DNA of 64,000 bases from Prochilodus magdalenae (GCA_024036415.1 JAMWET010003585.1:124001-188000); one strand, 5' to 3'. Numbered from the stretch's first letter, positions 22,024-32,742 are shown. A program made the numbers and translations. Notes: generated by a model from the sequence alone, not told the origin.

Positions 22024-22106
22024 CCCTATGGATTAAGAATGGGATATCACTGAAGTACATATGCGTGTGAAGGCAGATGAGCGAATACCTTTGGCGATAT
22101 AGTGTA

Positions 22107-22735
22107 TCTCGTATCTGTTGGCCTCAGAAACATCCACTTGAGTTCTTTTAGAGGCACGTAAACGGAAAGCAGTTAAGGTGGGTTAGTTTTCTTGCTGGTG
22201 TGAATCTCTAATGTTAGTAAGAGCTATGGGAACAGTTTTTGTTGGGGGGGAACCGATTTACCACTGTGGCAATCGGTTGTTTGGGAGAATAAAAGAGTTG
22301 CTAGCTGCCGAAGTAAAGAGTGGCCCAATTGAATTTACCTGTTGGCTTTGATATCATAATCAGTGTTGGAGATTTAGACCACTCATCACAGCGGTAAGTT
22401 AAATGTGAGCTCTCCACTGACTGCAAGTTCAGCGTAGTAGACTTCACTCCGTCGTTAAGTGTGTGAGAGAGTGTACGCTGATGACTATAGACCATGCAGG
22501 TGGAAATCATGGAGTGTGTCTGACATAATTGGAGTAAAGCCTTCTTCCACTTAAGCAGAGAGGGGAGAAGGAGACAAGACGACTTTGCCACAGGGGTCTG
22601 AAATAATTGGACCCACACAAGCACTTTGGCTATGTTGTGATTAATCTATCAGAGTTATTTGTAGGGCTCTAGCAGTTCGTCAGGTTGTATTGATGTGACA
22701 CAAACATCGATTGTTGATTTCTTTATTTGCCCACA
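22107..22735. other. Unrecognised sequence
   Basis: One 107-codon minus-strand frame (22301-22624) has no recognisable motif and no repeat match. I treat it as chance. No element ends were noticed. Confidence 0.35.
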
Positions 22736-22739
22736 TTAT

Positions 22740-23255
22740 ACACAGTACGCTCACTAGACCAAAAAACAGTTGCCTTGCATGTTTCACATGGTAGTAGTTT
22801 CAGGTTCCTGCAGATGGCGCTGCAAAAGGATGATGGGGCTATGAATACCTGCGGGATGTGAGTGATGGGATTCATAGATTGAGAGGAGATGGTAGGGTGC
22901 AGTAAAGTCCCGTTCCATGTGTGGCAAATGGCTCCAAAGCAGGTGTTAGTGATAGTGTGAAGCAAGTGGCTGAATCTGCAGGTGTATGGAAGCCTACGGT
23001 CATACGGGTCTACCAGCCGTCACACAAATCCCAGTCCACAGGAAACTCTCCTCAGAAGTGTGTCAGGGAAGGCATCCACCAAATCTGACCCACTGTGCAA
23101 TTCTTTGATGCAGGAGTGGCTGAACATTGATGCGGCCCACATCCAGAAACTTGTCCAACCCATGCCAAATCGACTGCCGCTGTTATTCATGCTTATGGAG
23201 GTATTACACGCTATCAGGTACATTTCATTTTTTTGTCCAGTGAGCATATAATAAA
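22740..23255 (+). mobile_element. Family C Tc1-like element, internally deleted
   Basis: The copy starts with TACGCTCACTAGACCAAA, followed by GGTTCCTGCAGATGGCGCTG and GGGGCTATGAATACCTG. It then has a stretch of the N-terminal coding region (GTGAAGCAAGTGGCTGAATC) joined directly to the C-terminal tail. As in family A, the catalytic centre is deleted. The right TIR is not recognised before the A-rich run at 23252. Confidence 0.75.
22982..23251 (+). pseudogene. Family C transposase tail
   Basis: The 89-codon frame includes NSLMQEWLNIDAAHIQKLVQ and PMPNRLPLL, the C-terminal helix region of a Tc1-like transposase (compare the general pattern of EEW, then PxR near the end). Residues before it come from a part joined by the internal deletion. 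The final residues after MEVLHAI are probably out of the original frame. It is not functional. Confidence 0.7.
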
Positions 23256-23775
23256 AAAAAAGGTCAAGTAAAATAAAAAAGTAAAAGTTAAACTTGGTAG
23301 GAATGAAAATTATCATTTATTTGTTTGTACACTGAACATTTACTTTGGTAAAACTTTTATTTGATCCTAAGTTCATCTCTGTTAAGAGGTCTTGTTTGAT
23401 TACTCTCCCCTGCTAGACATATAGCTCTTGCCCTTGTGGGAGGTGAGGGATAGAGATAGAGGGAGAGCGAGATGTGGTTGGCTACTCGTGTCTGAACAAT
23501 ATACAGTAAAAGTGTTAAGAAAGTGCTCGTCTGCGTCCTGGACTTGAATTCACCCCTGTCCACCCTGCCCACTCCACCCTTGGTATGATATTAGATAGAT
23601 AGATGCTTTATTGATCCCAAAGGAAATCTAGCAGCCAGTAGCGGTTTCACAAAAACAGCACAGATACAAATACAAATTAAAAAAATAAAAACAGAATTGT
23701 GCAGTATGAGAAACCTAAATGGGTCAGTACAGGCATCAGTATTATTAACTGTTAACTATAAACTATAAACATGTA

Positions 23776-24315
23776 CAGGGGTTGGACAATGAAACTGAAA
23801 CACCTGGTTTTAGACCACAATCATTTATTATACAGCGTCAATACTTAATACAGCGTCAATTAATCAATACAGCGTCAGTTGGTCTTGGGAATGACATATA
23901 CTGCGTCCTGCACAGTGGTCAGAGGGAGTTTAAGCCATTCCTCTTGCAGGATAGTGGCCAGGTCACTACGTGATGCTGGTGGAGGTTGGTCCTTCTTGGT
24001 GGTATGCTGACATTACCCTGGATACCGTGGCTCTTGATACATCACAAAGACTTGCTGTCTTGGTCACAGATGCGCCAGCAAGACGTGCACCAACAATGTG
24101 TCCTCTTTTGAACTCTGGTATGTCACCCATAATGCTGTGTGCATTGCAGTATTTTGAGCAGAACTGTGCTCTTACCTGCTAACTGAACCTTCACACTCTG
24201 CTCTTACTGGTGCAATGTGCAGTTAATGAAGATTGGCCACCAGGCTGGTCCAATTTAGCCATGAGACCTCCCACACTAAAATGACAGGTGTTTCAGTTTC
24301 ATTGTCCAACCCCTG
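23776..24315 (-). mobile_element. Family B mini-transposon with perfect TIRs
   Basis: Both ends carry CAGGGGTTGGACAATGAAAC (inverted), with TA duplications at 23774-23775 and 24316-24317. At 540 bp it retains an N-terminal helix-turn-helix frame and the C-terminal tail (complement of GAATGGCTTAAACTCCCTC) joined by a deletion at GCATCACGTAGTGACCTGG. The same junction is found in the copy at 36287, so this is a propagating deletion derivative and not a private decay event. Confidence 0.93.
23966..24130 (-). CDS. Helix-turn-helix-only open frame of family B
   Basis: This 54-codon frame is intact. It starts MGDIPEFKRGHIVGARLAG, continues through SVTKTASLCDVSRATVSRV (a Tc1/paired-type DNA-binding helix-turn-helix) and stops with TAG at the deletion junction. 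The C-terminal tail that follows is in another frame and would not be translated. No catalytic residues remain. If expressed, the product could bind family B ends without cutting them. Whether it is transcribed is unknown, and intactness over 165 bases may be luck or recent insertion. Confidence 0.5.
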   Translation of the reverse strand: MGDIPEFKRGHIVGARLAGASVTKTASLCDVSRATVSRVMSAYHQEGPTSTSIT

Positions 24316-24420
24316 TATATAGTACAGGTCACTATGGATAAATATATAAATATATCTCACTTCGCAAGGAGGCGAGAAATATATACAAGAAATACAAATA
24401 TAACTGTAGACTGTAGAAAA

Positions 24421-24935
24421 GACAGTGATTCTTGAAATATTACACTTTCAAGAACACAGGTTTGGTTCCAGAGCGAGTGTATTGATTTGTTAGATCTCAT
24501 CAGCAGCACATTTATGATTTATGTAATGAAGTATCGATTAGCCAGACCGGCTATAAGATGTGAGTTAGTGGGCTGCTACAATGTTAAACAATGTAACTCA
24601 GATCCATGAAATCATTCATGTGCCCTAATCTTTTGCTGTGTGATGTGTTCTGATGTGTACTTGTTGGCTACTTCAGCTGGCATATAAATGAAAGGGTGTT
24701 CTCTGACGTTTGTATAGAAAGTACTGTGCAGGTCCAGGTAAACGTTGGTGTAGAGCCTTTACATTGTCTGCTGGTTCTATAAGCTATATGTTATCATTAA
24801 GATGATGTCATACGCTGTTCAAGAATTTTTTGCTTAGGCTTCATGATGAAATCTTGAAATCTCATTATGATGAGCCCCGCATTGCTTTATAAAGGTTTTA
24901 AGAATTTCTGTTGTGACGCTGGAGGTAATGAGGTG
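24421..24935. other. Unrecognised sequence
   Basis: No coding region or repeat match was noticed between the LINE tail and the LTR-like segment. Confidence 0.35.
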
Positions 24936-24939
24936 TCAT

Positions 24940-25310
24940 GAGTGAGGCAATTCGGCAGACAAACAGAGGGACAAAACCAGAGCGACCAAAACAGACATGG
25001 GCAAGGCAGGGTGTAACCAGGCTATGGTCAGGCTAGGGTCAAAACTAGGATGATTAGAAAACAGGCAATCAAACAAGAGGGAGAGGCAAAAGTCAAAGGC
25101 TAGAAGAAGAAGGTCATACACTGGAAACGGGGAAACGCTCAGTAAGCTGTACTAGAGTTGGCAATACTTCGCAAAGTGTTATTGACAGTGGCTGGTATAT
25201 ATACACACAGCATGGTAAATGGAAAACAAGTGAGCTTAATTAAAATTTCTATGAAAGCAGAGCAGGGACGCTGTTCCTGATTGGCAGGGGTAGCAGTAGG
25301 TGTTGGTGTC
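24940..25310 (-). mobile_element. Possible degenerate solo LTR
   Basis: On the minus strand the stretch is T/C-rich with the layout of the solo LTRs elsewhere in the window (CTGTTTGTCT, AAACAGACATGG-type complement, a TATATA motif near 25195). GGTGTCATG occurs at both edges (about 24932 and 25306), close to the start of the minisatellite. No clear TG...CA ends or 5-bp duplication could be read, so this is tentative. Confidence 0.35.
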
Positions 25311-25340
25311 ATGGAGTGGGGAGTGTATTCCCAGATTGGA

Positions 25341-26238
25341 AATCTGGCTACATTGGATATCTGGTTACATTGGATATCTGGTTACATTGGATGTCTGGTT
25401 ACTTTGGATATCTGGTTACATTGGATGTCTAGCTACATTGGATATCTGGTTACATTGGATATCTGGTTACATTGGATATCTGGTTACATTGGATGTCTAG
25501 CTACATTGGATGTCTAGCTACATTGGATGTCTAGCTACATTGGAAGTCTGGTTACATTGGATATCTGGTTACATTGGATATCTAGCTACTTTGGAAATCT
25601 GGCTACTTTGGAAGACTGGCTACATTGGATATCTGGCTACATTGGAAGACTGGTTACATTGGAAGTCTGGTTACATTGGAAGTCTGGCTACATTGGAAGT
25701 CTGGCTACATTGGATGTCTGGTTACATTGGATATCTGGCTACATTGGATATCTGGCTACATCGGATATCTGGCTACTTTGGAAGACTGGCTGCATTGGAT
25801 GTCTGGTAACATTGGAAGTCTGGTTACATTGGAAGTCTGGTTACATTGGATGTCTAGCTAAATTGGAAGTCTGGCTACATTGGAAGTCTGGCTACATTGG
25901 AAGTCTGGTTACATTGGATATTTGGTTACATTGGATATCTGGTTACATTGGATATCTTTTTACATTGAATGGTTGGTTACTTTGGATATCTGGCTACATT
26001 GGAAGTCTGGCTACATTGGAAGTCTGGCTACATTGGATGTCTGGTTACATTGGATATCTGGCTACATTGGATATCTGGCTACATTGGAAGACTGGCTACA
26101 TTGGATATCTGGTTACACTGGAAGTCTGGTTACATTGGATGTTTGGTTACATTGGAAATCTGGTTACATTGGAAGACTGGCTACATTGGATGTCTGGTTA
26201 CATTGGATGTTTGGTTACATTGGATATCTGGTTACATT
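25341..26238. repeat. 17-bp minisatellite, about 53 copies
   Basis: The unit is TTGGATATCTGGTTACA with frequent variants (GATGTC, GAAGTC, GGCTAC, CTTTGG). The unit has no stop codon in the plus-strand frames, and because 17 is not a multiple of 3 the frames rotate. This produces several long but artefactual open frames, including one of 237 codons (25527-26240) with a periodic IGYL/WLHW/ISGY pattern. There is no sign of a gene around it. Confidence 0.97.
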
Positions 26239-26249
26239 GACTTCCATTA

Positions 26250-27895
26250 AAAGTAAAGTGCTGTATGTTGTTTCATTGTGCTGTAAAGCTGCCTATGTTC
26301 AGCATGATGCAGCATGCCTTATTAACTCCCTGTGTACATTATGTGGAGGTTCTCCACACTCACACATCACTTTTTTCCAATAATAGTTCATCATAGAGCC
26401 GTCCACTGAGAGGGTTTTTAGGGAGCCAAAAGTAGTTGGCGGCAGGGGTCGTCCAATGGTGCTGTAGAAGACTGCACCCCCTCAGGACCCCATGAAGCAA
26501 AACAATGACCCAAAATATCGAAAAATATCAAATGCTAATGCTACTCTTCTATCTCCTGTGGACTGCCCCAAGTATTTGAGCCTCTCAAGCCCTATGGAAC
26601 CCACCTGCGCACGCCTCCTGCCGGTCAGAGACCTCTATTAACCTTCACCACTGGCCCATTCAGTCCTAGTTTGGTTACCCAGACCTTTGTAAGCAGGAAC
26701 TATGATGTTTAAGTGGGATCCCTCTGTTCTGTGTTCCAGCACCAAATAACCTTTTTCACACCTTTCTTTCCTAAGAGCGCGCAGCAGCTGCCACTCAAAG
26801 GCCGAGCTGTGCGCGCCTCTTTGCCGCTCCGCTTTTTGTGCTGTTTCGTTCGCTGCCCTGACAAAAGGAAGCAACCTTCTTTCGGAGCTGAGCTATTGAG
26901 TATATGGTGCACTTGAGGAGTGCATCTCTAGCATTTGGTTAAATGCAGTGAAATTGCTACTTACTGCCTGCTTCCATGTCCTATTCCCTTTTAAGCAGCT
27001 GCAGGAGCTTCATAAATGAGTCAGATTTGAAAGCTGCAAGCATCAAAACGTGGCAAATCATCAGGGAGCACAAAAGTACCTGCGTGTGATTAGACGCTTT
27101 CTTCCCTGATCGTTGTATTCTGACTTTCAAGAACATTTATTTAAAAAAAATAAACAATTATGAAAGCTTTGACTTGGCCTGTGCTCTTTAGACTGGCCTT
27201 CCTGCCATATTTTAGGCTGGTCTTATTGCTTAGCGCCATATTTCATGCAGAATGTGTCAAGGGTGCCCTTTAGACCAGCCAAAGAATGTCCAGCCCAAGC
27301 CGTTCAATCACAACTAATAAAATTATGACATGTAGAAATTCACGGTAATTGGATCTCAGTTTTTTTTTCTCTAGTCCAGGTCATCCCCTTCTTCCTCTTT
27401 AGATGTTTTAACTCTATTTGAAAAGCAATACAAATCATATACATGCTAATGCTAATTAATCCCCCGCACAGGCAAATTACAGGGGCAGGAACAGTAATCA
27501 GGTTAACCGCACCACACTGCAGTAATGTGCTCATCAGTCTTGATCAGAGGAGGTTCACAAAGAGCACATTCACCATTAAAGACATGCCCTGCCGTATGCA
27601 GACCTGCAGGTGTCTTTGATAAGGCCAGGGATGTGGACTGTTTTTTAAAGTGGGCCAAAAAACCTTTGCCCGCCTATTACTGAGGAAAAGCCACAAACCC
27701 TGGTGTACATTCTCGTAGTGAGATTGTAGAGACATTTGAAGACCAATTCAACCAATATGTCCATATCAGGTCTGTAGAACTCCAGTCCTGTAGGGGCAGT
27801 GTCCAACACAGTTTGGTAGTTCCTCCACTCTCACAACATACCCACTAAACCTGCCAATTACCAAATGAGTTGAATCATGCTCACCAAGTAAGGCA
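26250..27895. other. Unrecognised, mostly non-repetitive sequence
   Basis: This is one of the longest stretches without a recognised element. Bases 26720-26900 are GC-richer with overlapping short frames on both strands but no motif. Bases 27360-27740 contain further short frames without motif. It may be single-copy DNA. Confidence 0.35.
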
Positions 27896-27896
27896 C

Positions 27897-29036
27897 TTAA
27901 GGCACTGTGGTTCAACACTGCAGCTCAATGTAGGCACTGTGGTTCAACACTGCAGCTCATGAAGGGAATTGTGGTTCAACACTGCAGCTCAATGTAGGCA
28001 CTGAGGTTCAACACTGCAGCTCAATGTAGGCACTGAGGTTCAACACTGCAGCTCAGTGTAGGCACTGCGGCTCAACACTGCAGCTCAATGTAGGCACTGA
28101 GGTTCAACACTGCAGCTCAATGTAGGCACTGAGGTTCAACACTGCAGCTCAATGTAGGCACTGTGGCTCAACACTGCAGCTCAATGTAGGCACTGTGGCT
28201 CAACACTGCAGCTCAATGTAGGCACTGTGGCTCAACACTGCAGCTCAATGTAGGCACTGTGGCTCAACACTGCAGCTCAGTGTAGGCACTCTGGTTCAAC
28301 ACTGCAGCTCAGTGTAGGCACTCTGGTTCAACACTGCAGCTCGGTGTAGGCACTGTGGCTCAACACTGCAGCTCAACGTAGGCACTGTGGTTCAACATTG
28401 CAGCTCAATGTAGGCACTGTGGCTCATCACTGCAGCTCAATGTAGACACTGTGGTTTAACACTGCAGCTCAACGTAGCCACTGTGGTTCAACATTGCAGC
28501 TCAATGTAGGCACTGAGGTTCAACACTGCAGCTCAATGTAGGCACTGTGGTTTAACACTGCAGCTCAACATAGGCACTGTGGCTCAACACTGCAGCTCAA
28601 TGTTGGCACTGTGGTTTAACACTGCAGCTCAACGTAGGCACTGTGGTTCAACATTGCAGCTCAACGTAGGCACTGTGGTTCAACACTGCAGCTCAATGTA
28701 GGCACTGTGGTTCAACATTGCAGCTCAATGTAGGCACTGTGGTTCAACACTGCAGCTCAACGTAGGCACTGTGGTTCAACACTGCAGCTCAACGTAGGCA
28801 CTGTGGCTCAACACTGCAGCTCAATTAGGCACTGTGGCTCAACACTGCAGCTCAATGTAGGCACTGTGGCTCAACACTGCAGCTCAACGTAGGCACTGTG
28901 GTTCAACACTGCAGCTCAATGTAGGCACTGTGGCTCAACACTGCAGCTCAATGTAGGCACTGTGGCTCAACACTGCAGCTCAATGTAGGCACTGTGGCTC
29001 AACACTGCAGCTCAATGTAGGCACTGTGGTTCAACA
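27897..29036. repeat. 32-bp minisatellite, about 35 copies
   Basis: The unit is GGTTCAACACTGCAGCTCAA followed by TGTAGGCACTGT. Variants include TTTAACA, GGCTCAA and CAACGTAGG. Each unit keeps CTGCAG. The copies are tightly conserved, suggesting recent expansion or homogenisation. No open frame of interest lies inside. Confidence 0.97.
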
Positions 29037-29039
29037 CAT

Positions 29040-29686
29040 CTCCCCCCAACTCCAGAATGTCACAGAGGGGACTGATTGTTTTATCGTTTATGAGCTCAAG
29101 CCAGTACTATGTGTACACACTGTAGTTGGCAATGTGTTAAAAAGGCCCCACCTACCAGAAATACACAGTCCATTTCTAGAGCCCACCCTTCAGTCCATCT
29201 TTAGGTGCTTTACTTGCAGTACAGAACTGATCTGCGTGATTATCCGTAGTCAAAGTTTGCACCCGATGTGTGTATTTGGACTATCAGTCTTTCCTGTTTC
29301 CAGCAATCTCTTTCTCTTTAGTGATTATCTTGTACTACAGCTTTTTATGTTCCACTGCCAACTGACACCTTGCTGCAGCCGGAGCCATATTTCATGCATG
29401 CTAATCTGCCCTAATGAATATGAATCTTCCCATTGCTACCCAAGAGAAAATCATTCCCTCAGGTAGATATATAGTCACTGGCAACATCCCAAATGTTATT
29501 ACCTTCAATAAGACAGTAAAACGAGAACTAAAATGAAGAACAAGGTGATATCAAAGGCCTCCTGCCTGACGTTTTTACTGTTTCTTGAGGCCTGTGTGGA
29601 GAACCATAGTAGTAGTACTTACAATAGCCCCAAACATATTTGGACATTTGCACCATAGTTATGCCAAGGCATAGAAATATCCGAAT
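29040..29686. other. Unrecognised sequence
   Basis: A 146-codon plus-strand frame (29026-29466) opens at the end of the minisatellite. It shows no domain and is Cys/Phe-rich in the way random T-rich DNA is. I consider it chance. Confidence 0.35.
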
Positions 29687-29936
29687 ATCGTCGCTGTCCA
29701 AAAAAAAAAGTATCTCCAAAATGGCAACTTTACAGGAGAGGCCAAAAACCTGAGTGAATGTGAATGTAAGTCAATGGAACCAGACATCTTTCCAAGCATA
29801 TTTTGGATATTTCTGGTAATCCATTCATCATGCAATGTCCACCCAAGGTAAACAGCAGCTCATGTGATCAAATGATGCCAAAAACTAAAAATCAAACAAA
29901 TTGGAGATACATGGTTTTCATTGGACAGCGATGATA
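29687..29936. mobile_element. Family H palindromic MITE, copy 2
   Basis: The ends are ATCGTCGCTGTCCAA and TTGGACAGCGATGAT, with TATCTCCAAAATGGCAACTT inside. The interior matches the copy at 38761-39014 closely (GGAGAGGCCAAAAACCT). Confidence 0.8.
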
Positions 29937-30024
29937 TATAAATATATCTGTTTGTTTGGTACAAAATCTGAGCATTGTATTAATTATCCAGAAAACCACA
30001 CTCTCTTACTCAGCTTCCAACCTG

Positions 30025-30345
30025 CCTAATTATGTCATGGAGGATGGTGCTGAAGCCTATCCGAGCTCTGAACCCTGAACAGGCCTGCAGTGCATTGCAG
30101 GGTAGATACACAGACATGCACATTCACCTACATTCACACCTATGGGGCAATTTAGCATCTCCAATTCACCTGGCTGTGTGTCTTTGGCTTGTGGGAGAAA
30201 GTTGGAGTACCTGGGGAAACCCACACAGAAACAGGGAGAACATACAAACTCCACACAGATAGAACCTCTGACCGGCCCAAACGGGGATCAAACCCAGGAC
30301 CTTCTTGCAGTAAGGTGGTAGCGCTTTCTGCTACGCCCCCATCCA
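30025..30345 (-). mobile_element. Common fish dispersed repeat (GGAGAACATACAAACTCC type)
   Basis: The sequence has GGGCAATTTAGCATCTCCAA, TCTTTGGCTTGTGGGAG, AACCCACACAGAAAC, GGAGAACATACAAACTCCAC and GGTAGCGCTTTCTGCTACGC, in that order. This is a retroposon-type repeat seen widely in fish genomes. The end with GTAGCGC and GATCAAACCCAGG resembles a tRNA-like head. A plus-strand copy lies at 52075-52300, and a head fragment is at 46265-46330. Confidence 0.7.
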
Positions 30346-30606
30346 GCATAAAAAAAGTCTGCCAAAGCTATTTGAGAACTGTGTGGGCGTGGCTAATTTG
30401 TAGCTTGATTGATGGCTCTCTGTCCAATACTACCAGTCTGCTTTGCCACAGAACTAGCATCATGAATCGTCCGGTGACTTTAACTGGCCCAGAAGATGGG
30501 TGAGCAGATGGGCAGATGGACTGATAAACTAACTGACAGATGCACAAATGAAGCAATGGATGAATTAGATGAAGCAATGTTGGTATATGAAAAAAAAGGA
30601 ATGAAT

Positions 30607-30906
30607 GAGGGAGGGGCAGGTACAGACAGGTGGTCTAGCTTGCTAGCTTTTAGTTATGCTGGGTTAGCTTTAGCTCGCTAAGCTCCTCTGACTCCACAAT
30701 CTGTGTGGTGTGGAACTACTGCCCATCCTGTGTGGTCTACGTTGACTGGGTGCCCAGAGGGAGGGGCAGGTACAGACAGGTGGTCTAGCTTGCTAGCTTT
30801 TAGTTATGCTGGGTTAGCTTTAGCTCGTTAAGTTCCTCTGACTCCACAATCTGTGTGATGTGGAACTACTGCCCATCCTGTGTGGCCTACCTTGACTGGG
30901 TGCCCA
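30607..30906. repeat. Two tandem copies of a 150-bp unit
   Basis: The unit begins GAGGGAGGGGCAGGTACAGA and ends GACTGGGTGCCCA. Copies at 30607-30756 and 30757-30906 differ at only a few positions, so the duplication is young. It contains no recognised element. Confidence 0.9.
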
Positions 30907-31189
30907 CTGCTTGCCTGCATTTCTGACCAGTTTTGCTAACCATGGAGCTTCATGCTGTCCTATACTATATGAAAGCTTCACCTACATGCCTTTGAGCCAT
31001 CCGATGGTCCTGCTATTTGAGCCCATGTCATTTTCTTTCTAATAGATGATCACTGTAGGCTTCTAGCAGCAGTTGATGTTCAAGGTTTTGCTTAAGGTAT
31101 TGGCCGAGTTTCATCTAGACTATGTTTCTCATTCTCACTCTATCAGTCATCGGTTCTTCTATCCTATATTGCACAGAACTGTAAATTCT

Positions 31190-31605
31190 CATCCTTTATG
31201 CTATTGTCTTGCTATCCGGAGTCGATCCAAGGAAGATGGGTTCCCCTTTTGAGTCTTGGTTTCTCTTGAGGTTCCTTCTTTTTGATCATAGGCAGGGGTG
31301 TCCAATCTTATCCGCATAGGGCCGGTGTGGCTGCAGGTTTTCATTCCAACCAAGCAAGAGATCGTGTGATCTGTTGTCTGAGCAGTTGAGGAATCAAGTA
31401 GCATCAGGTGAGCTCCTGCTCATTCGAAATGAAATCCTGCAGCCACACCAGCCCTTTGCGGATAAGATTGGACATCCCTGACCTAAGCCTCCTTGCGAGC
31501 ATCACTCTCAGCTTGCTCACTGCGGGCTTGGACCCAGGTTCTCTTTAAAGCTGCTTTTTGACATCTGTTGTAAAAGTGCTATAGAAATAAACTTGACTTG
31601 TAATT
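31190..31605 (+). mobile_element. LINE 3' end (ttgactt-tail family), interrupted
   Basis: The segment has GAAGATGGGTTCCCCTTTTG, TCTTGAGGTTCCTTC, then after an insertion GCTTGCTCACTGCGG, AAAGCTGCTTTTTGACA and TGCTATAGAAATAAACTTGA with a CTTGACTTG tail. It is the same family as at 19380. A 188-bp MITE sits inside (31293-31480). Confidence 0.7.
31293..31480. mobile_element. MITE with CAGGGGTGTCCAATC ends
   Basis: The inverted ends CAGGGGTGTCCAATCTTATC and (reversed) CAGGGATGTCCAATCTTATC continue inward for about 55 bases (GCCGGTGTGGCTGCAGG). No 8-bp duplication could be read. A further end of the same type (CAGGGGTGTCCA) lies at 48971. The end sequence suggests a hAT-derived MITE, but this is inference. 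Confidence 0.7.
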
Positions 31606-31662
31606 GATTAGGAAATGCTTTCAGGAGCATTAGTCAAGATTTGGACCACCCAGCTTCCATGG

Positions 31663-32297
31663 TGTTACGTAGGGACAGGACAGGGAGGTTGGATGCAAGT
31701 GCAAGGATGTAATTAACAGAACAAATCAGATCAAACACAATCAAAGAAACATTTATGGCATTTAGCTGACGCTCTTATCCAGAGCGACTTACAAGGTTAC
31801 AGGAGGGCCAATGTAGTGTTAGGAGTCTTGCCCAAGGACTCTTATTGGTGTAGCACAACGTAGTCACCCAGACTGGGATTCGAACCCCAGTCTCCCACAT
31901 GTGGTGGTGGCTCTCTGGCGGACAGTGGTGTTATCCGCTGAGCTACACCAACCAGAAACACTGAACCAGATTACAAAAACAGACCAACATGGAGAGAAAC
32001 CACCGGCAGGGAGACAAAAGACAGATAGGAAGACAAAACACCAAGCAAGAACACAGGGGACTACAGGGAGTATAAGAGAACAAAGACTAACAAGGAACAC
32101 CTGGGGAGGGGGAGAGACAGAGCTTCAAATCAAGGACAGGTGAGGGAATTGACAAGGAGATGGAGAAGGAGGAGCAAAAACCAAAACAAACAGAAGCACA
32201 TGGAACAGAACAACAAAGAGCACATGGACATGGCAAGACAGAAAGAGAAAGCCAGGGAAGACAGACAAACATGAGCAGGACAGGGCAGGATGTGGCA
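31663..32297 (-). mobile_element. Solo LTR, family G, with nested SINE
   Basis: On the minus strand it begins TGCCACATCCTGCCCTG and ends CCTACGTAACA, i.e. TG...CA, with exact 5-bp target duplications CATGG (31658-31662 and 32298-32302). The internal layout is T-rich with a TTATACTCCC-like TATA region and a poly(A) region, as in LTR promoters. No protease, RT or integrase sequence lies next to it, so it is a solo LTR. A SINE at 31752-31953 inserted later; without it the LTR is about 430 bp. Confidence 0.9.
31752..31953 (-). mobile_element. tRNA-headed SINE inside solo LTR
   Basis: Target duplications AGAAACA are at 31745-31751 and 31954-31960. On the minus strand the head has TGGTGTAGCTCAGCGG (A box, 31935-31950) and GGTTCGAATCCC (B box, 31875-31886), both close to RNA polymerase III consensus. 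The tail has AAGTCGCTCTGGATAAGAGC and GCTAAATGCC, shared with the L2-type LINE. It is the best preserved SINE in the window. Confidence 0.9.
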
Positions 32298-32529
32298 CAT
32301 GGAAAGGAGAAAACTCTGATGAAATATTGTATATCAGTGAATTTTTGGTCATTGGAACTTTGATCAAGTGGTATCCATTATACATGTTTACTGCTTACCT
32401 GCAGGAACAACAGTTAACCTGGTCACTTAGCTGGGTCTATACTATGTCCATTGTGTTAGCAAACAAACGGTCAAACTAAATGGCATTCATTCTAAACATA
32501 TCACTTTGCTTTCATGGCAAATTCTACTT

Positions 32530-32742
32530 TCAGCGGCGACTGTTGTGCTTCAGATGAGACCGCGGCACCTTTATATGCAGAATATCTCTATACGCCTCGG
32601 AGTTCACGACCCCATCAATGAACACAAGCTCTCCGACAGCACAGTAAGAAAAACAGCAGCAGGCTCTGACATTTCCACTTCTGTCAATCACGGAACTCTC
32701 ATCGCAGTCTGCTTGGAATTCTTCTCCAGGATTTCTCCACAC
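32530..32742 (-). pseudogene. Tc1-like transposase fragment (family E)
   Basis: The 70-codon minus-strand frame reads WRNPGEEFQADC, then a degraded copy of the conserved VWGCFS block (CCCFSYC), then GELVFIDGVVNSEAYRDIL. This matches the middle of the DDE domain of Tc1 transposases (after the first Asp, before the second). No TIRs were found. Similarity extends roughly from 32500 to 32760. It is a different Tc1 group from families A-D. Confidence 0.75.

Larger units (their letters stand above)
21060..22104 (+). mobile_element. Tc1-like element, near full length (CACTATACTGCCAAAAG ends)
   Basis: The left TIR CACTATACTGCCAAAAGTAT and the right TIR (ACCTTTGGCGATATAGTG) are flanked by TA at 21058-21059 and 22105-22106. 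The length is 1045 bp. The transposase is recognisable from the second helix-turn-helix to the stop, but an internal deletion near 21755-21795 removes the middle of the DDE domain and there are frameshifts in the N-terminal part. This TIR type belongs to a Tc1 group widespread in fishes. Confidence 0.92.
23587..24420 (-). mobile_element. LINE 3' untranslated tail, split by family B
   Basis: On the minus strand this reads TTGGGATCAATAAAGCATCT followed by ATCTATCTATCTAA at the end. It is the typical GATA-type tail with AATAAA of a fish LINE. The A-rich continuation (AAATACAAATTAAAAAAATA and, beyond the insertion, AAATATATACAAGAAATAC) fits the antisense of the same T-rich 3' UTR. A family B element inserted at TA 23774-23775. 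The LINE clade is not determined. Confidence 0.5.

Noticed and set aside
25527..26240. 237-codon open frame as a repetitive protein gene
   Set aside because: It is produced by a stop-free 17-bp tandem repeat; all three plus-strand frames are open and no start, splice or flanking gene signals exist.
27897..29036. CRISPR-like repeat array
   Set aside because: The 32-bp units are directly contiguous without unique spacers, and the DNA is clearly eukaryotic.
29026..29466. 146-codon frame next to the 32-bp minisatellite
   Set aside because: No domain, no periodicity and no splice context; the composition fits random T-rich DNA.
31875..31950. A tRNA gene
   Set aside because: A- and B-box-like sequences belong to a SINE head with target duplications; no cloverleaf with anticodon arm could be formed convincingly.
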